Source of the DNA: Bordetella parapertussis
Lineage (GTDB): Bacteria > Pseudomonadota > Gammaproteobacteria > Burkholderiales > Burkholderiaceae_C
Direction: 5' to 3'
Assembly: GCA_945901125.1 (NCBI GenBank)
Contig: CAMDKD010000038.1
Location: 1 to 27,025 of the forward strand
Length of the DNA: 27,025 bases
Shown here: in pieces, positions 6,859 through 14,260 of the stretch
Numbering within the stretch: position 1 is the first letter of the stretch
Layout: every line of letters begins with the position of its first letter
Notes under the pieces: model-generated
Seen by the model: the letters and a program-made list of their open reading frames with translations, nothing else
Told to the model about the DNA's origin: nothing
Databases searched by the model: none
Translations under genes and position numbers: made by a program

Positions 6859-8606
6859 TGCTTAGTCAATAACAAAACCGCCCTCTCCTCCTCCCTCAAC
6901 CTCAAAACCCTCCTCTGCACTTTCCCCGTGGTCGTCATCGGCAACTGATCGATGAACTCTATCTCCTTGGGGTATTCATAAGGCGCGAGCAAGCCGCGCA
7001 CATGCTGCTGCAACTGCGTCACCAATGCATCTGACGCTGTAAAGCCAGCAGACAACACCACATAGGCTTTCACCAAATTGCCGCGCTCGGCATCGGGCTT
7101 GGGCACGACGGCGGCGTTGGCCACCGCCGGGTGTTTCACCAGGCAGTTTTCAATTTCGCTCGGGCCAATGCGGTAACCGGCGGCTTTGAACACATCGTCA
7201 GCGCGGCCTTGGTACCACAGGTAACCATCGGCGTCGCGCGTGGCCAGGTCGCCGGTGCGGCACCAGTCGCCGGTGAATTTGCGCTTGGTGGCCTCGGCTT
7301 GGTTCCAATAGCCGAGAAAGAAAATCGGGTCCAGTTCGCCGTGTACATCCAACCGGTGCACCGCCACGTCACCGGGCACGCCATCAGCGCATTCATGGCC
7401 GTCATCGTCAATCACCGCCACGCGGTGGCCGGGGTAGGCTCGGCCCATGCTGCCGGGTTTGGCAGGCCAGCCAACGCCGTCGCCGGTGTCGCCGTTCATG
7501 GCGCAGTTGCCTACGATGTAATTGATTTCTGTTTGCCCGAACATTTCGTTCACAGTGACACCGAGCTCATTGCGGCAATAGCTAAACACGGTGTCGCCTG
7601 CGGCCTCGCCCGCACTCATGATGGCTTGCAAATCCAACTGAAAGCGCGCCTGCGGCGAGGGGTAGGCTTTCATCATGGCTTTCAATGCCGTGGGAAACAA
7701 AAACGCATGCGTGACCCTGTGTTCTTGCATCAATGAAAACGCCAGATCGGCCGAGAAACGTCCCGCCCAGGCGACGATGGGTCGGCCGAAATACAGCGTC
7801 GGCAACAAAGCGTCCATCAGGCCACCGGTCCAGGTCCAGTCGGCGGGGGACCACATCACCGCATGACTGCCGACGGGTAAATCGCCGTGCCCGATTGGCT
7901 CGACCGAAGAGGTAGAAAAACCGAACCAGTTTTGGCTGCACACAAAACCGCTGAGGTTGCCTATCAGCGCCTGGTGCGGAATCAACGCGCCCTTTGGCGG
8001 GCCGGTGGTGCCGCTGGTGTAAATCAAGAGCGCCGCGTCCGTGGCCAAGGTGTTGAACAAGGGCCACAGCGGTATTTCAACCGAGGCTTCATGGTCAAAG
8101 CAGACATCGCCGCAGCCAGGGTCCATGCCTACCACGCACCGCAACGCCGGGCATTCTTTTTTCATGCCGCTGACCGTTGCCGCAGACACCTGATCGACCA
8201 CAGCCAGCACCGCCCCCGAGTCCTGCAAACGGTAAAGCAGCGCATCCGGCCCGAACAACTGCGACAGCGGCATGGCAACCGCTCCCATTTGCAACACCGC
8301 CATGTAAGCCACAGCCGTCTCAAACCGCTGCGGCAAAACCACGGCCACGCGGTCGCCGGGTTTGACGCCTTGCGACACCAACACATGGCTGAGCGCATCG
8401 GCAGCAGTTTGCAACTGCGCGTAACTGTAGGCACGGCCCTCGCCCACCTCGGTCTGATGCCGCAACACGGCTGTGCCTGAGGCATGCGCGGGCGACGCCG
8501 CCCAGCGGCGCGAACACACCTGGGCGATATTGAAATGCGTGGGCACCGACCAGCGAAAGCTGCTGTGCATCAGCGGGTGGTTGTCTGTTGTGTGACCGGC
8601 GGTCAT
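6855..8606 (-). CDS. Acyl-CoA synthetase, AMP-forming (medium-chain/AcsM-like)
   Basis: A 583-residue adenylating enzyme that activates a carboxylic acid to its CoA thioester through an acyl-AMP. The P-loop YTSGTTGPPKG lies at 196-206. Further along are GQTE, GDWCRTGD and the hinge region DADGYLWYQGRADDVFKAAGYR. The catalytic Lys of TTGKVQRR is near 562. The wording of FKAAGYRIGPSEIE is closest to medium-chain and benzoate/propionate-type ligases; the acid itself cannot be told. The start at 8606 is reasonable; a second ATG at codon 13 is possible. Its start is only 25 bases from the divergent hydrolase gene, so their promoters must overlap the coding starts. Confidence 0.94.
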   Translation of the reverse strand: MTAGHTTDNHPLMHSSFRWSVPTHFNIAQVCSRRWAASPAHASGTAVLRHQTEVGEGRAYSYAQLQTAADALSHVLVSQGVKPGDRVAVVLPQRFETAVAYMAVLQMGAVAMPLSQLFGPDALLYRLQDSGAVLAVVDQVSAATVSGMKKECPALRCVVGMDPGCGDVCFDHEASVEIPLWPLFNTLATDAALLIYTSGTTGPPKGALIPHQALIGNLSGFVCSQNWFGFSTSSVEPIGHGDLPVGSHAVMWSPADWTWTGGLMDALLPTLYFGRPIVAWAGRFSADLAFSLMQEHRVTHAFLFPTALKAMMKAYPSPQARFQLDLQAIMSAGEAAGDTVFSYCRNELGVTVNEMFGQTEINYIVGNCAMNGDTGDGVGWPAKPGSMGRAYPGHRVAVIDDDGHECADGVPGDVAVHRLDVHGELDPIFFLGYWNQAEATKRKFTGDWCRTGDLATRDADGYLWYQGRADDVFKAAGYRIGPSEIENCLVKHPAVANAAVVPKPDAERGNLVKAYVVLSAGFTASDALVTQLQQHVRGLLAPYEYPKEIEFIDQLPMTTTGKVQRRVLRLREEERAVLLLTKH

Positions 8607-8631
8607 GCGCTACATCCTTATGATCGGGTGA

Positions 8632-9540
8632 ATGTACCAAGTAAAAAAAGCCTCGCGCACCGGCTTCATCACATTGCGCCAACTGAATTACCACGTGCGC
8701 GAATGGGGCACACCGCGCCCCGGGCAATTGCCGCTGTTCATGGTGCACGGTTGGATGGATGTCAGCGCTTCCTTTCAGTTCGTGGTGGACGCCATGAAAG
8801 AAGACCGCCACATCATTGCGCCGGACTGGCGCGGTTTCGGCCTGACCGATGTCGGCGACGTCGACTGCTTCTGGTACCCGGACTACCTGGCCGATCTGGA
8901 TGCGTTGATCGACCATTTCCAGCCCGAGGGCCAGATTGATTTGCTTGGTCACAGCATGGGCGGCACGATAGTCTCCATGTATGCAGGCGTGCGGCCCGAG
9001 CGCATACGCAAACTGATCAACTTGGAAGGCTTTGGCATGGCAGCCAGCCGGGCGTCGCAAGCGCCCGGGCGTTATGCCAAATGGTTGAACCAGGTGAAGT
9101 CGCTGCGCAACGGCGGCATAGGCCTGCGCAGTTACCCCGACACCGAAGCCGTGGCAGATCGCCTGATACGCACCAACCCGCGCCTGAGCACGGACAAGGC
9201 GCAATGGCTGGCGCAGTACTGGGCCAAAGAAAACGCCGACGGTCTGCTGGACATTCTGGGTCATCCGGCCCACAAAATAGTCAACCCTTATTTGTTCCGG
9301 GTAGATGAAATGCTGGCGATTTACCGCAACATCAGCGCCCCAGTGCTGAATGTCGAGGCCAGCCAGAACGACCTGGAAAAATGGTGGGAAGGCAAATACT
9401 CGCTGGACGAATTCCACGAGCGGCTGCAATCTATTACTGACTTGCGCTCGGTGACGATTGCCGACGCCGGTCACATGATGCACCACGACCAGCCGCTGGA
9501 TCTGGCTCAACTCATCGAGGCGTTCTTGCAGCAGCCATGA
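8632..9540 (+). CDS. Alpha/beta hydrolase
   Basis: A 302-residue alpha/beta-fold hydrolase. The oxyanion-hole HGW lies at 39-41, the nucleophile elbow GHSMGG centres on Ser108, and the catalytic His is at about 281 in AGHMMHHDQP. The acid is probably in the NVEASQND segment. The overall wording resembles epoxide- or ester-hydrolase-like proteins of unknown substrate. It is divergent from the acyl-CoA synthetase, and its stop overlaps the flavoprotein start by 4 bases (ATGA at 9537-9540), so the two are translationally coupled. Confidence 0.93.
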   Translation: MYQVKKASRTGFITLRQLNYHVREWGTPRPGQLPLFMVHGWMDVSASFQFVVDAMKEDRHIIAPDWRGFGLTDVGDVDCFWYPDYLADLDALIDHFQPEGQIDLLGHSMGGTIVSMYAGVRPERIRKLINLEGFGMAASRASQAPGRYAKWLNQVKSLRNGGIGLRSYPDTEAVADRLIRTNPRLSTDKAQWLAQYWAKENADGLLDILGHPAHKIVNPYLFRVDEMLAIYRNISAPVLNVEASQNDLEKWWEGKYSLDEFHERLQSITDLRSVTIADAGHMMHHDQPLDLAQLIEAFLQQP

Positions 9541-10778
9541 CCCAGGTCGATGTGCTGATCATCGGCGCGGGCGCGGCCGGCTTGTTTTGCGCTGGTGTCG
9601 CAGCTCAACAGGGATTGAAGGTTTTGCTGCTGGACCATTACCCCAAGGTGGCGGAAAAAATCCGCATTTCAGGTGGCGGGCGCAGCAACTTCACCAACAA
9701 AGACATAGACCCGCGCGCGCCACACACACATTTTCTGGGCGAGAACCCCATGTTCGCGCGCAGTGCCCTCAGCCGTTACACGGCGCAGGAGTTCATCGCG
9801 TTGATGCAAAAACACAGCGTGCCATTCCATGAAAAACACAAAGGCCAAATGTTTTGCGACCGCAGCGCGCAAGACCTGATCGATGTGCTGCTGCGCGAAT
9901 GCGAGGCCGGTGCCATGGGCGGCAAAGTCACGCGCTGGCAGCCCTGCAGTCTGACTGGTTTGACATACAGCGATGCGCCTGGGCCTCACTATGTCGCCGA
10001 CACAGACCAGGGTCAGGTGCAAGCCAGCGCGGTGGTGGTGGCCTCCGGCGGTTTGTCCATCCCCAAGATTGGTGCCACTGACATAGGCTACCGGCTGGCC
10101 AAACAGTTCGGCTTGAGAATGGTTCAGCCGCGCCCGGCGCTGGTGCCGCTGACCTTTGCTGCCTCCGACTGGCAACCCTACGCGGCGCTGGCCGGGTTGT
10201 CGCTGCCAGTCGGCATGCAAACCGGCGAAGGCAAAAAACCCACGTTATTCAACGAAGACCTGTTGTTCACCCACCGGGGTTTGTCGGGTCCGGCGGTGTT
10301 ACAAATATCCAGCTATTGGCAACCGGGCACGCCCATCCGCTTGAACCTGTTGCCCGACACTGATCTGGCAGACGCGCTGCTGCAAGCCAAGCAGACATCG
10401 AAGAAAAACCTGGCCAACACCTTGGCCGCCTGGCTGCCGTCGCGCCTGGCCGACACTTGGACCGCAGGACACAGCGACTGGCAACGCAACTTGCCGGACA
10501 CGCCGGACAAGGCTTTGCAGCGCTTGGCGGCATCCCTGCAATCCTGGGCACTGACCCCGTCAGGCACCGAAGGCTATGCCAAGGCCGAGGTGACCGCCGG
10601 CGGTGTCGACACCCGGGATCTGTCCCAGCAAACCATGGAATCCAAACAAAACGGCTTGTATTTCATAGGGGAAGTGGTGGATATCACCGGCTGGCTGGGC
10701 GGCTACAACTTCCAATGGGCCTGGGCCAGCGCACATGCTTGCGCAAAAGCCTTGGCAGCCCGGTTTAAACCGCTATAA
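9537..10778 (+). CDS. HI0933/YhiN-family FAD-dependent flavoprotein
   Basis: A 413-residue flavoprotein. The N-terminal dinucleotide-binding motif GAGAAG (10-15), the family signature KIRISGGGRSNFTN at about 40-54 and the C-terminal YFIGEVVDITGWLGGYNFQWAWASG-like end identify the HI0933/YhiN family. Its members bind FAD and probably NAD(P); the physiological reaction is not established. It is coupled to the hydrolase by a 4-base overlap. Its stop codon TAA (10776-10778) lies inside the -10 box that serves rpsU. In many Burkholderiales this gene lies beside rpsU, which supports the taxonomic placement. Confidence 0.94.
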   Translation: MTQVDVLIIGAGAAGLFCAGVAAQQGLKVLLLDHYPKVAEKIRISGGGRSNFTNKDIDPRAPHTHFLGENPMFARSALSRYTAQEFIALMQKHSVPFHEKHKGQMFCDRSAQDLIDVLLRECEAGAMGGKVTRWQPCSLTGLTYSDAPGPHYVADTDQGQVQASAVVVASGGLSIPKIGATDIGYRLAKQFGLRMVQPRPALVPLTFAASDWQPYAALAGLSLPVGMQTGEGKKPTLFNEDLLFTHRGLSGPAVLQISSYWQPGTPIRLNLLPDTDLADALLQAKQTSKKNLANTLAAWLPSRLADTWTAGHSDWQRNLPDTPDKALQRLAASLQSWALTPSGTEGYAKAEVTAGGVDTRDLSQQTMESKQNGLYFIGEVVDITGWLGGYNFQWAWASAHACAKALAARFKPL

Positions 10779-10788
10779 TTTGCGGTTT
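10752..10788 (+). promoter_or_regulatory. rpsU promoter embedded in the 3' end of the flavoprotein gene
   Basis: TTGGCA (10752-10757), 16 bases, then a consensus TATAAT (10774-10779) forms a strong sigma70 promoter. It is surrounded by symmetry: CGGTTTAAACCG (10761-10772) is a perfect palindrome, and AAACCGC (10767-10773) pairs with GCGGTTT (10782-10788) around the -10 box. Transcription would give an rpsU leader of roughly 110 bases. Confidence 0.8.
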
Positions 10789-10899
10789 GGCGGATCAGCC
10801 CCTAGCGTTGAGCCCCCGACACCCCGTAACACCGCTGCCCGGCTTTGAGGCCCGATCTTCTTCAAACACCTGGTTTGCACATTTTGAAAATTGTTGTCA

Positions 10900-11112
10900 A
10901 TGACCACCATCCGTGTAAAAGAAAACGAACCCTTTGACGTGGCACTGCGCCGCTTCAAGCGCACCATTGAAAAACTGGGCCTGCTGACCGACTTGCGCGC
11001 CCGCGAGTTTTACGAAAAACCCACCGCCGAGCGCAAGCGCAAAAAGGCAGCTGCTGTCAAACGCCACTACAAGCGCGTTCGCAGCATGCAGTTGCCCAAA
11101 AAGCTGTACTGA
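10900..11112 (+). CDS. rpsU: 30S ribosomal protein bS21
   Basis: A 70-residue, strongly basic protein ([20 protein letters not shown] at its start, MQLPKKLY at its end) that is plainly bS21, a small-subunit protein located near the 3' end of 16S rRNA and important for initiation. The frame opens earlier at TTG codons, but the ATG at 10900 gives the exact family start. No Shine-Dalgarno sequence is visible upstream (GAAAATTGTTGTCA precedes the ATG). A terminator follows at 11142-11170, and yqeY is the next gene, as is common. Confidence 0.97.
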
Positions 11113-11141
11113 TATTCACAGGCCTTGGCCTGATCAGGCTC

Positions 11142-11170
11142 GCCCGGACCAGTCCGCGCGGGCCTTTTTC
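11142..11170 (+). terminator. Terminator or attenuator between rpsU and yqeY
   Basis: GCCCG (11142-11146) pairs with CGGGC (11159-11163), with an inner GGAC/GTCC pair, followed by a T-rich run (11165-11176 with one C). It likely ends much rpsU transcription while letting some continue into yqeY 20 bases later. Confidence 0.7.
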
Positions 11171-11190
11171 TTTTTCCCAGGAGACACACC

Positions 11191-11634
11191 ATGAGTTTGA
11201 AAGCCCAAATCACCGAAGACATGAAAACAGCCATGCGCGCCAAAGACAGCGTGCGCCTTGGCACCATCCGTTTGTTGCTGTCGGCGATGAAGCAAAAAGA
11301 AGTGGACGAACGGGTGGAACTTGATGACGTCATGGTCATCGCCATCGTCGATAAATTAATTAAACAGCGCAAAGACTCGGTCGCCGCCTACCTGAGCGCG
11401 CAGCGCCAAGACCTGGCCGATGTGGAAAGCGCGGAAATGACGGTGTTGCAGGCCTACCTGCCGCAACGCCTGTCGTTAGAAGAAGTGCAAAAAGAAGTAG
11501 CAGCCATCGTGGCCGAACTCGGCGCCAGCGGCCCCGGCGACATGGGCAAGGTCATGGGCGCGGTGAAAACACGTCTGGCCGGCAAAGCCGACATGGGCCA
11601 GGTGAGTGCGGCGGTCAAGGCGGCGTTGTCTTAG
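11191..11634 (+). CDS. GatB/YqeY domain-containing protein
   Basis: A 147-residue helical protein matching the YqeY family: MSLKAQITEDMKTAMRAKDSVRLGTIRLLLSAMK-type start, then DVESAEMTVLQAYLPQ and a glycine-rich MGKVMGAVK segment near the end. The family shares its fold with the tRNA-binding tail of GatB; its own role is not established. A good ribosome binding site (CAGGAG) lies before the ATG. It is the usual partner of rpsU, but dnaG and rpoD, commonly next in related genomes, do not follow. A 7-bp stem-loop without a T run (11644-11660) lies just after its stop. Confidence 0.95.
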   Translation: MSLKAQITEDMKTAMRAKDSVRLGTIRLLLSAMKQKEVDERVELDDVMVIAIVDKLIKQRKDSVAAYLSAQRQDLADVESAEMTVLQAYLPQRLSLEEVQKEVAAIVAELGASGPGDMGKVMGAVKTRLAGKADMGQVSAAVKAALS

Positions 11635-11795
11635 TCAACAAACCGGGCGTGTCACGCCCGCAGGCGCTCAACAACCTGATGCTTGCCATTGTGTGAAGTT
11701 GTTCATATTCACAGGTTTTGCTCAGGCTTGCTCTCATTTTTCTTTCCAAAAAATAAGGACTCAAGAAAGGCTGACATCAAGCCGAATCTAGAGTT

Positions 11796-12149
11796 ATGAA
11801 AGCTGAACAATTTATAGAATTTGCGAATAACTTTGCAAAAGCCAGCGCTAAAACATCCAGCGATGAAATTCAACAAGCCTATCTAGATAACTTAGATTGC
11901 CTTGCCCGCCCGGGAGATCACGTTGTCGTGATTAAAAAACCCTGGCCGATAGGCCGCAGGGCCAAGGTCATCGCATTTCGCGAATTCAATCCCTGCTATT
12001 TCCGCGTGGAAATTGAAATTGACGGCAAGCAAATTCAAATTCCAGCACATGCCATCGCCCGTTGGGTAGGGGCATCGGACTGTGAAAAAGCCGAACTGCA
12101 AAATATCTATTTACTGATGAAAATCAATGGATTGACGATTGCGCATTGA
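11796..12149 (+). CDS. Hypothetical protein, unknown family
   Basis: A 117-residue protein I do not recognise. The first 40 residues look helical (KAEQFIEFANNFAKASAKTS, then DEIQQAYLDNLDCL). The middle (RPGDHVVVIKKPWPIGRRAK, then VIAFREF and a strand-rich VEIEIDGKQIQIPAHAIARW) resembles a small beta-barrel of SH3/KOW type, which is only an impression. Base composition is lower in GC than its neighbours, and it lies in an accessory stretch between yqeY and the MazEF pair. ATG at 11796 has only a weak AGAG upstream. No partner gene is evident in its own direction. Confidence 0.65.
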   Translation: MKAEQFIEFANNFAKASAKTSSDEIQQAYLDNLDCLARPGDHVVVIKKPWPIGRRAKVIAFREFNPCYFRVEIEIDGKQIQIPAHAIARWVGASDCEKAELQNIYLLMKINGLTIAH

Positions 12150-12215
12150 TTGATTAACCAACAACTATGAAATTCCCGGCCGCCAAACGACTGCCTGTTA
12201 TTCACTTACCCGAAG

Positions 12216-12542
12216 TCATTTAGCCAGCCCCAAATGAACCCGAATGGCATCTTCAACAGCTTGCATGTCTGCTTTACTGACTGAACCCAACTGGCTTTTA
12301 AGTCTTGATTTGTCAGACGCCATTATTTGGTCGGCCATGGCCTTGCTGCTTTGACCGGCAACGGTCACAAGCGCTTCACCAGGGTAAATTTTGTGCGTAT
12401 TGCTTGACAACGGCACCACTACAACACGGGCCAGATTGCGGTTGGCTGCATCGTTACTGAGAATCAACGCAGGGCGTGTTTTAAGAATCTCTGAACCAAT
12501 GGCGGGGTCGAATTCGAGCCACCACACATCACCGCGCTTCAT
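12216..12542 (-). CDS. MazF/PemK-family endoribonuclease toxin
   Basis: A 108-residue toxin of the MazF/PemK fold: MKRGDVWWLEFDP at the start, GSEILKTRPALILSND with the conserved catalytic Arg, and the VVVVPLSSNTH strand with the conserved polar residues. MazF enzymes cut mRNA at short sequences; this one's target is unknown. Its start overlaps the antitoxin by 14 bases, so translation is coupled. The length is normal and there is no sign of decay. Confidence 0.93.
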   Translation of the reverse strand: MKRGDVWWLEFDPAIGSEILKTRPALILSNDAANRNLARVVVVPLSSNTHKIYPGEALVTVAGQSSKAMADQIMASDKSRLKSQLGSVSKADMQAVEDAIRVHLGLAK

Positions 12543-12759
12543 TCACCATGTCCTTTGCCAAGGCATTGGCCCATTCACCCGCCTCAGTCTCTCTGGCGGT
12601 ATCAGCGGCCATGGCACGGTAACCCTCGTCCATCGCAGTATCCAAAACATGCGGACGAAGCAAATCTTCAATGAATTGGCTCATTTGGCGCTTGCCTATG
12701 GTCCGGTACAAGCCGTCGTAGACAGCTTCATCCAGGGTAATGGTCATTCTTTTGTGCAT
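12529..12759 (-). CDS. Antitoxin of the MazF-type toxin (ribbon-helix-helix)
   Basis: A 76-residue protein with an N-terminal ribbon-helix-helix (MHKRMTITLDEAVYDGLYRTIGKRQMSQFIEDLLRP-type, about 1-36) and an acidic C-terminal tail rich in Ala and Glu that should bind the toxin. This antitoxin type, rather than the AbrB type of E. coli MazE, is common with MazF homologues in proteobacteria. It lies directly upstream of and overlapping the toxin gene. A promoter with a palindrome lies upstream of its ATG. Confidence 0.9.
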   Translation of the reverse strand: MHKRMTITLDEAVYDGLYRTIGKRQMSQFIEDLLRPHVLDTAMDEGYRAMAADTARETEAGEWANALAKDMVNEAR

Positions 12760-12776
12760 GGCTTACTTACACGTTG

Positions 12777-12817
12777 TGCGTATAACGCATCTTATAACTG
12801 AATTCAGCAAAAATCAA
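12777..12817 (-). promoter_or_regulatory. Promoter and operator of the MazEF-type pair
   Basis: On the minus strand TTGATT (12817-12812), 17 bases, then TAAGAT (12794-12789) forms a promoter. The perfect inverted repeat TGCGT-ATA-ACGCA (12777-12789) lies at the start of transcription, 18 bases before the antitoxin ATG, and is a likely antitoxin binding site. Confidence 0.55.
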
Positions 12818-12836
12818 CCCCGGCAAAGCCGCTGCG

Positions 12837-13006
12837 TCAGCACGAATGCCCGTAGCGGCTGATTTCCCAATCGGTGACTGCGGTTTGCCAGTCCTGCCAT
12901 CCTGCTCTTTCACCTCCAGGTACACCTCGCAAAACGCCTCGCCCATGGCCTGGCGCAAGGCTAAGTTCTGACTGAAAGCAATGAGGGTTTGGCCTGAGTG
13001 TTCCGG
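12837..13006 (-). pseudogene. Frameshifted C-terminal remnant of a glutamine synthetase-family gene
   Basis: Reading the minus strand, one frame gives ALRQAMGEAFCEVYLEVKEQ (to about 12902). Then, after one missing base near 12899-12901, another frame gives WQDWQTAVTDWEISRYGHSC and a stop at 12837. Joined, this matches the extreme C-terminus of glutamine synthetase-family proteins (VYLxVKxxEW, then VxDWExxRY). Upstream frames are interrupted by stops, and the ATP- and glutamate-binding regions are absent, so this is a relic of about 57 codons. Its closeness to a polyamine-type ABC ATPase suggests a gamma-glutamyl-polyamine synthetase, but that is inference. Confidence 0.7.
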
Positions 13007-13110
13007 TCATCAGCAGCTTGCAAACTTTTATCGCCAGTTTGTCTGTCCCACAAATTGGTCTTTGAAATAAGCAGGCCACTGACAGTGCCTAAAATCGCCC
13101 CCATGTCGCC

Positions 13111-13130
13111 TTGAATCGAGCTTGATTCAA
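13111..13130. repeat. Inverted repeat just upstream of the potG-like start
   Basis: TTGAATC (13111-13117) and GATTCAA (13124-13130) form a perfect 7-bp inverted repeat with a 6-base centre, ending 5 bases before the ATG at 13136. It could be an operator or an mRNA hairpin that limits ribosome access. No Shine-Dalgarno sequence is seen. Confidence 0.6.
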
Positions 13131-13135
13131 ACGCA

Positions 13136-14254
13136 ATGCCCGCCAACCTTTTGCATACAACTACCGTGGCCGACTCCCCTGTTTACCTGCGCATAGATCA
13201 CATCAGCAAACGCTTTGGCGACACCATCGCCGTCAACGATGTCAGTCTGGACATCGAGCGCGGCGAAATATTCGCCTTGCTGGGCTCCTCGGGCTGCGGC
13301 AAATCTACGCTGCTGCGCGTGCTCTCGGGCTTTGAAACCCCGAGCAGCGGCCGCGTCTGGCTGGACGGCAAAGACGTCACCGACCTGCCGCCCTACGAGC
13401 GCCCGATGAACATGATGTTCCAGTCCTACGCCTTGTTTCCCCATTTGAACGTGTGGGAGAACGTGGCCTTCGGCTTGAAGCGCGACGGCGTGGCCAAAGC
13501 GGAAATCGCGCAACGCGTGGAAGACATGCTGCAACTGGTGCAATTACAAAAATTTGCCAAACGCAGTCCGCACCAACTCTCAGGCGGGCAGCAGCAACGC
13601 GTGGCGCTGGCACGCAGTCTGGTCAAGCGCCCGCAATTGCTGATGCTGGACGAACCATTGGGCGCGCTGGACAAAAAACTGCGCGAAGAAACCCAGGTTG
13701 AACTGGTCAACATCATCAAAAAAGTTGGCGTCACTTGCGTCATGGTCACACACGACCAGGACGAAGCCATGACCATGGCCGACCGCATCGCCGTCATGAG
13801 CGAAGGCAAATTTCTTCAAGTGGGCGCGCCCAGCGAGGTCTACGAATACCCGAACTGCCGTTTTGTCGCCGACTTTGTCGGCAATGTGAATCTGCTGGAC
13901 GGAGAGATTGCACAAGACCAACCCGACCACGCCGTCATCAGCAGCGATGTCTGCGGTTTTCATGTGGGACACGGCATCTCCGGACACCTGGGCATGCCGG
14001 TGACCGTGGCTTTGCGCCCGGAGAAAATCCAGTTAAGCCTGCAAGACCCGAAACAGGCTTTCAACGCTGTGGGCTGCGAAGTTCAAAGCCTGTCGTATTT
14101 CGGCAGCTACACCAGCTACCACTTGACCATGGGCAACGGCAAATCATTACAAGCTTGGGTGACCAACACCGACCGACACCACGAAAGCATTGAAATAGGC
14201 CAGCGCCTGTGGGCGCACTGGCCGGACAACGCCATGGTGGTGCTTAACCGCTGA
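13136..14254 (+). CDS. potG: Polyamine-type ABC transporter ATP-binding protein (PotG/PotA-like)
   Basis: A 372-residue ATPase subunit of an importer in the inner membrane, reading closest to PotG of putrescine systems (PPYERPMNMMFQSYALFPH, then QLSGGQQQRVALARSLVKRP). Walker A GSSGCGKST is at 50-58, Q-loop Gln96, signature LSGGQ at 148-152, Walker B LLMLDEP at 168-174 and switch His206. The last 80 residues form the TOBE regulatory domain. All catalytic residues are intact. No gene for a permease or binding protein (potF, potH, potI) lies beside it: pmbA converges downstream and the glutamine synthetase relic lies upstream. A GTG at 13166 is an alternative start. Confidence 0.9.
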   Translation: MPANLLHTTTVADSPVYLRIDHISKRFGDTIAVNDVSLDIERGEIFALLGSSGCGKSTLLRVLSGFETPSSGRVWLDGKDVTDLPPYERPMNMMFQSYALFPHLNVWENVAFGLKRDGVAKAEIAQRVEDMLQLVQLQKFAKRSPHQLSGGQQQRVALARSLVKRPQLLMLDEPLGALDKKLREETQVELVNIIKKVGVTCVMVTHDQDEAMTMADRIAVMSEGKFLQVGAPSEVYEYPNCRFVADFVGNVNLLDGEIAQDQPDHAVISSDVCGFHVGHGISGHLGMPVTVALRPEKIQLSLQDPKQAFNAVGCEVQSLSYFGSYTSYHLTMGNGKSLQAWVTNTDRHHESIEIGQRLWAHWPDNAMVVLNR

Positions 14255-14260
14255 CACGGT

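Noticed and set aside
8320..9510. 396-residue minus-strand frame opposite the first hydrolase
   Set aside because: It covers both the acyl-CoA synthetase start and the hydrolase in the wrong frame, with no family features.
12837..13079. 80-residue minus-strand frame read as an intact small protein
   Set aside because: Only its last 20 residues look real, and they continue the glutamine synthetase tail from another frame; it is better read as part of a pseudogene.
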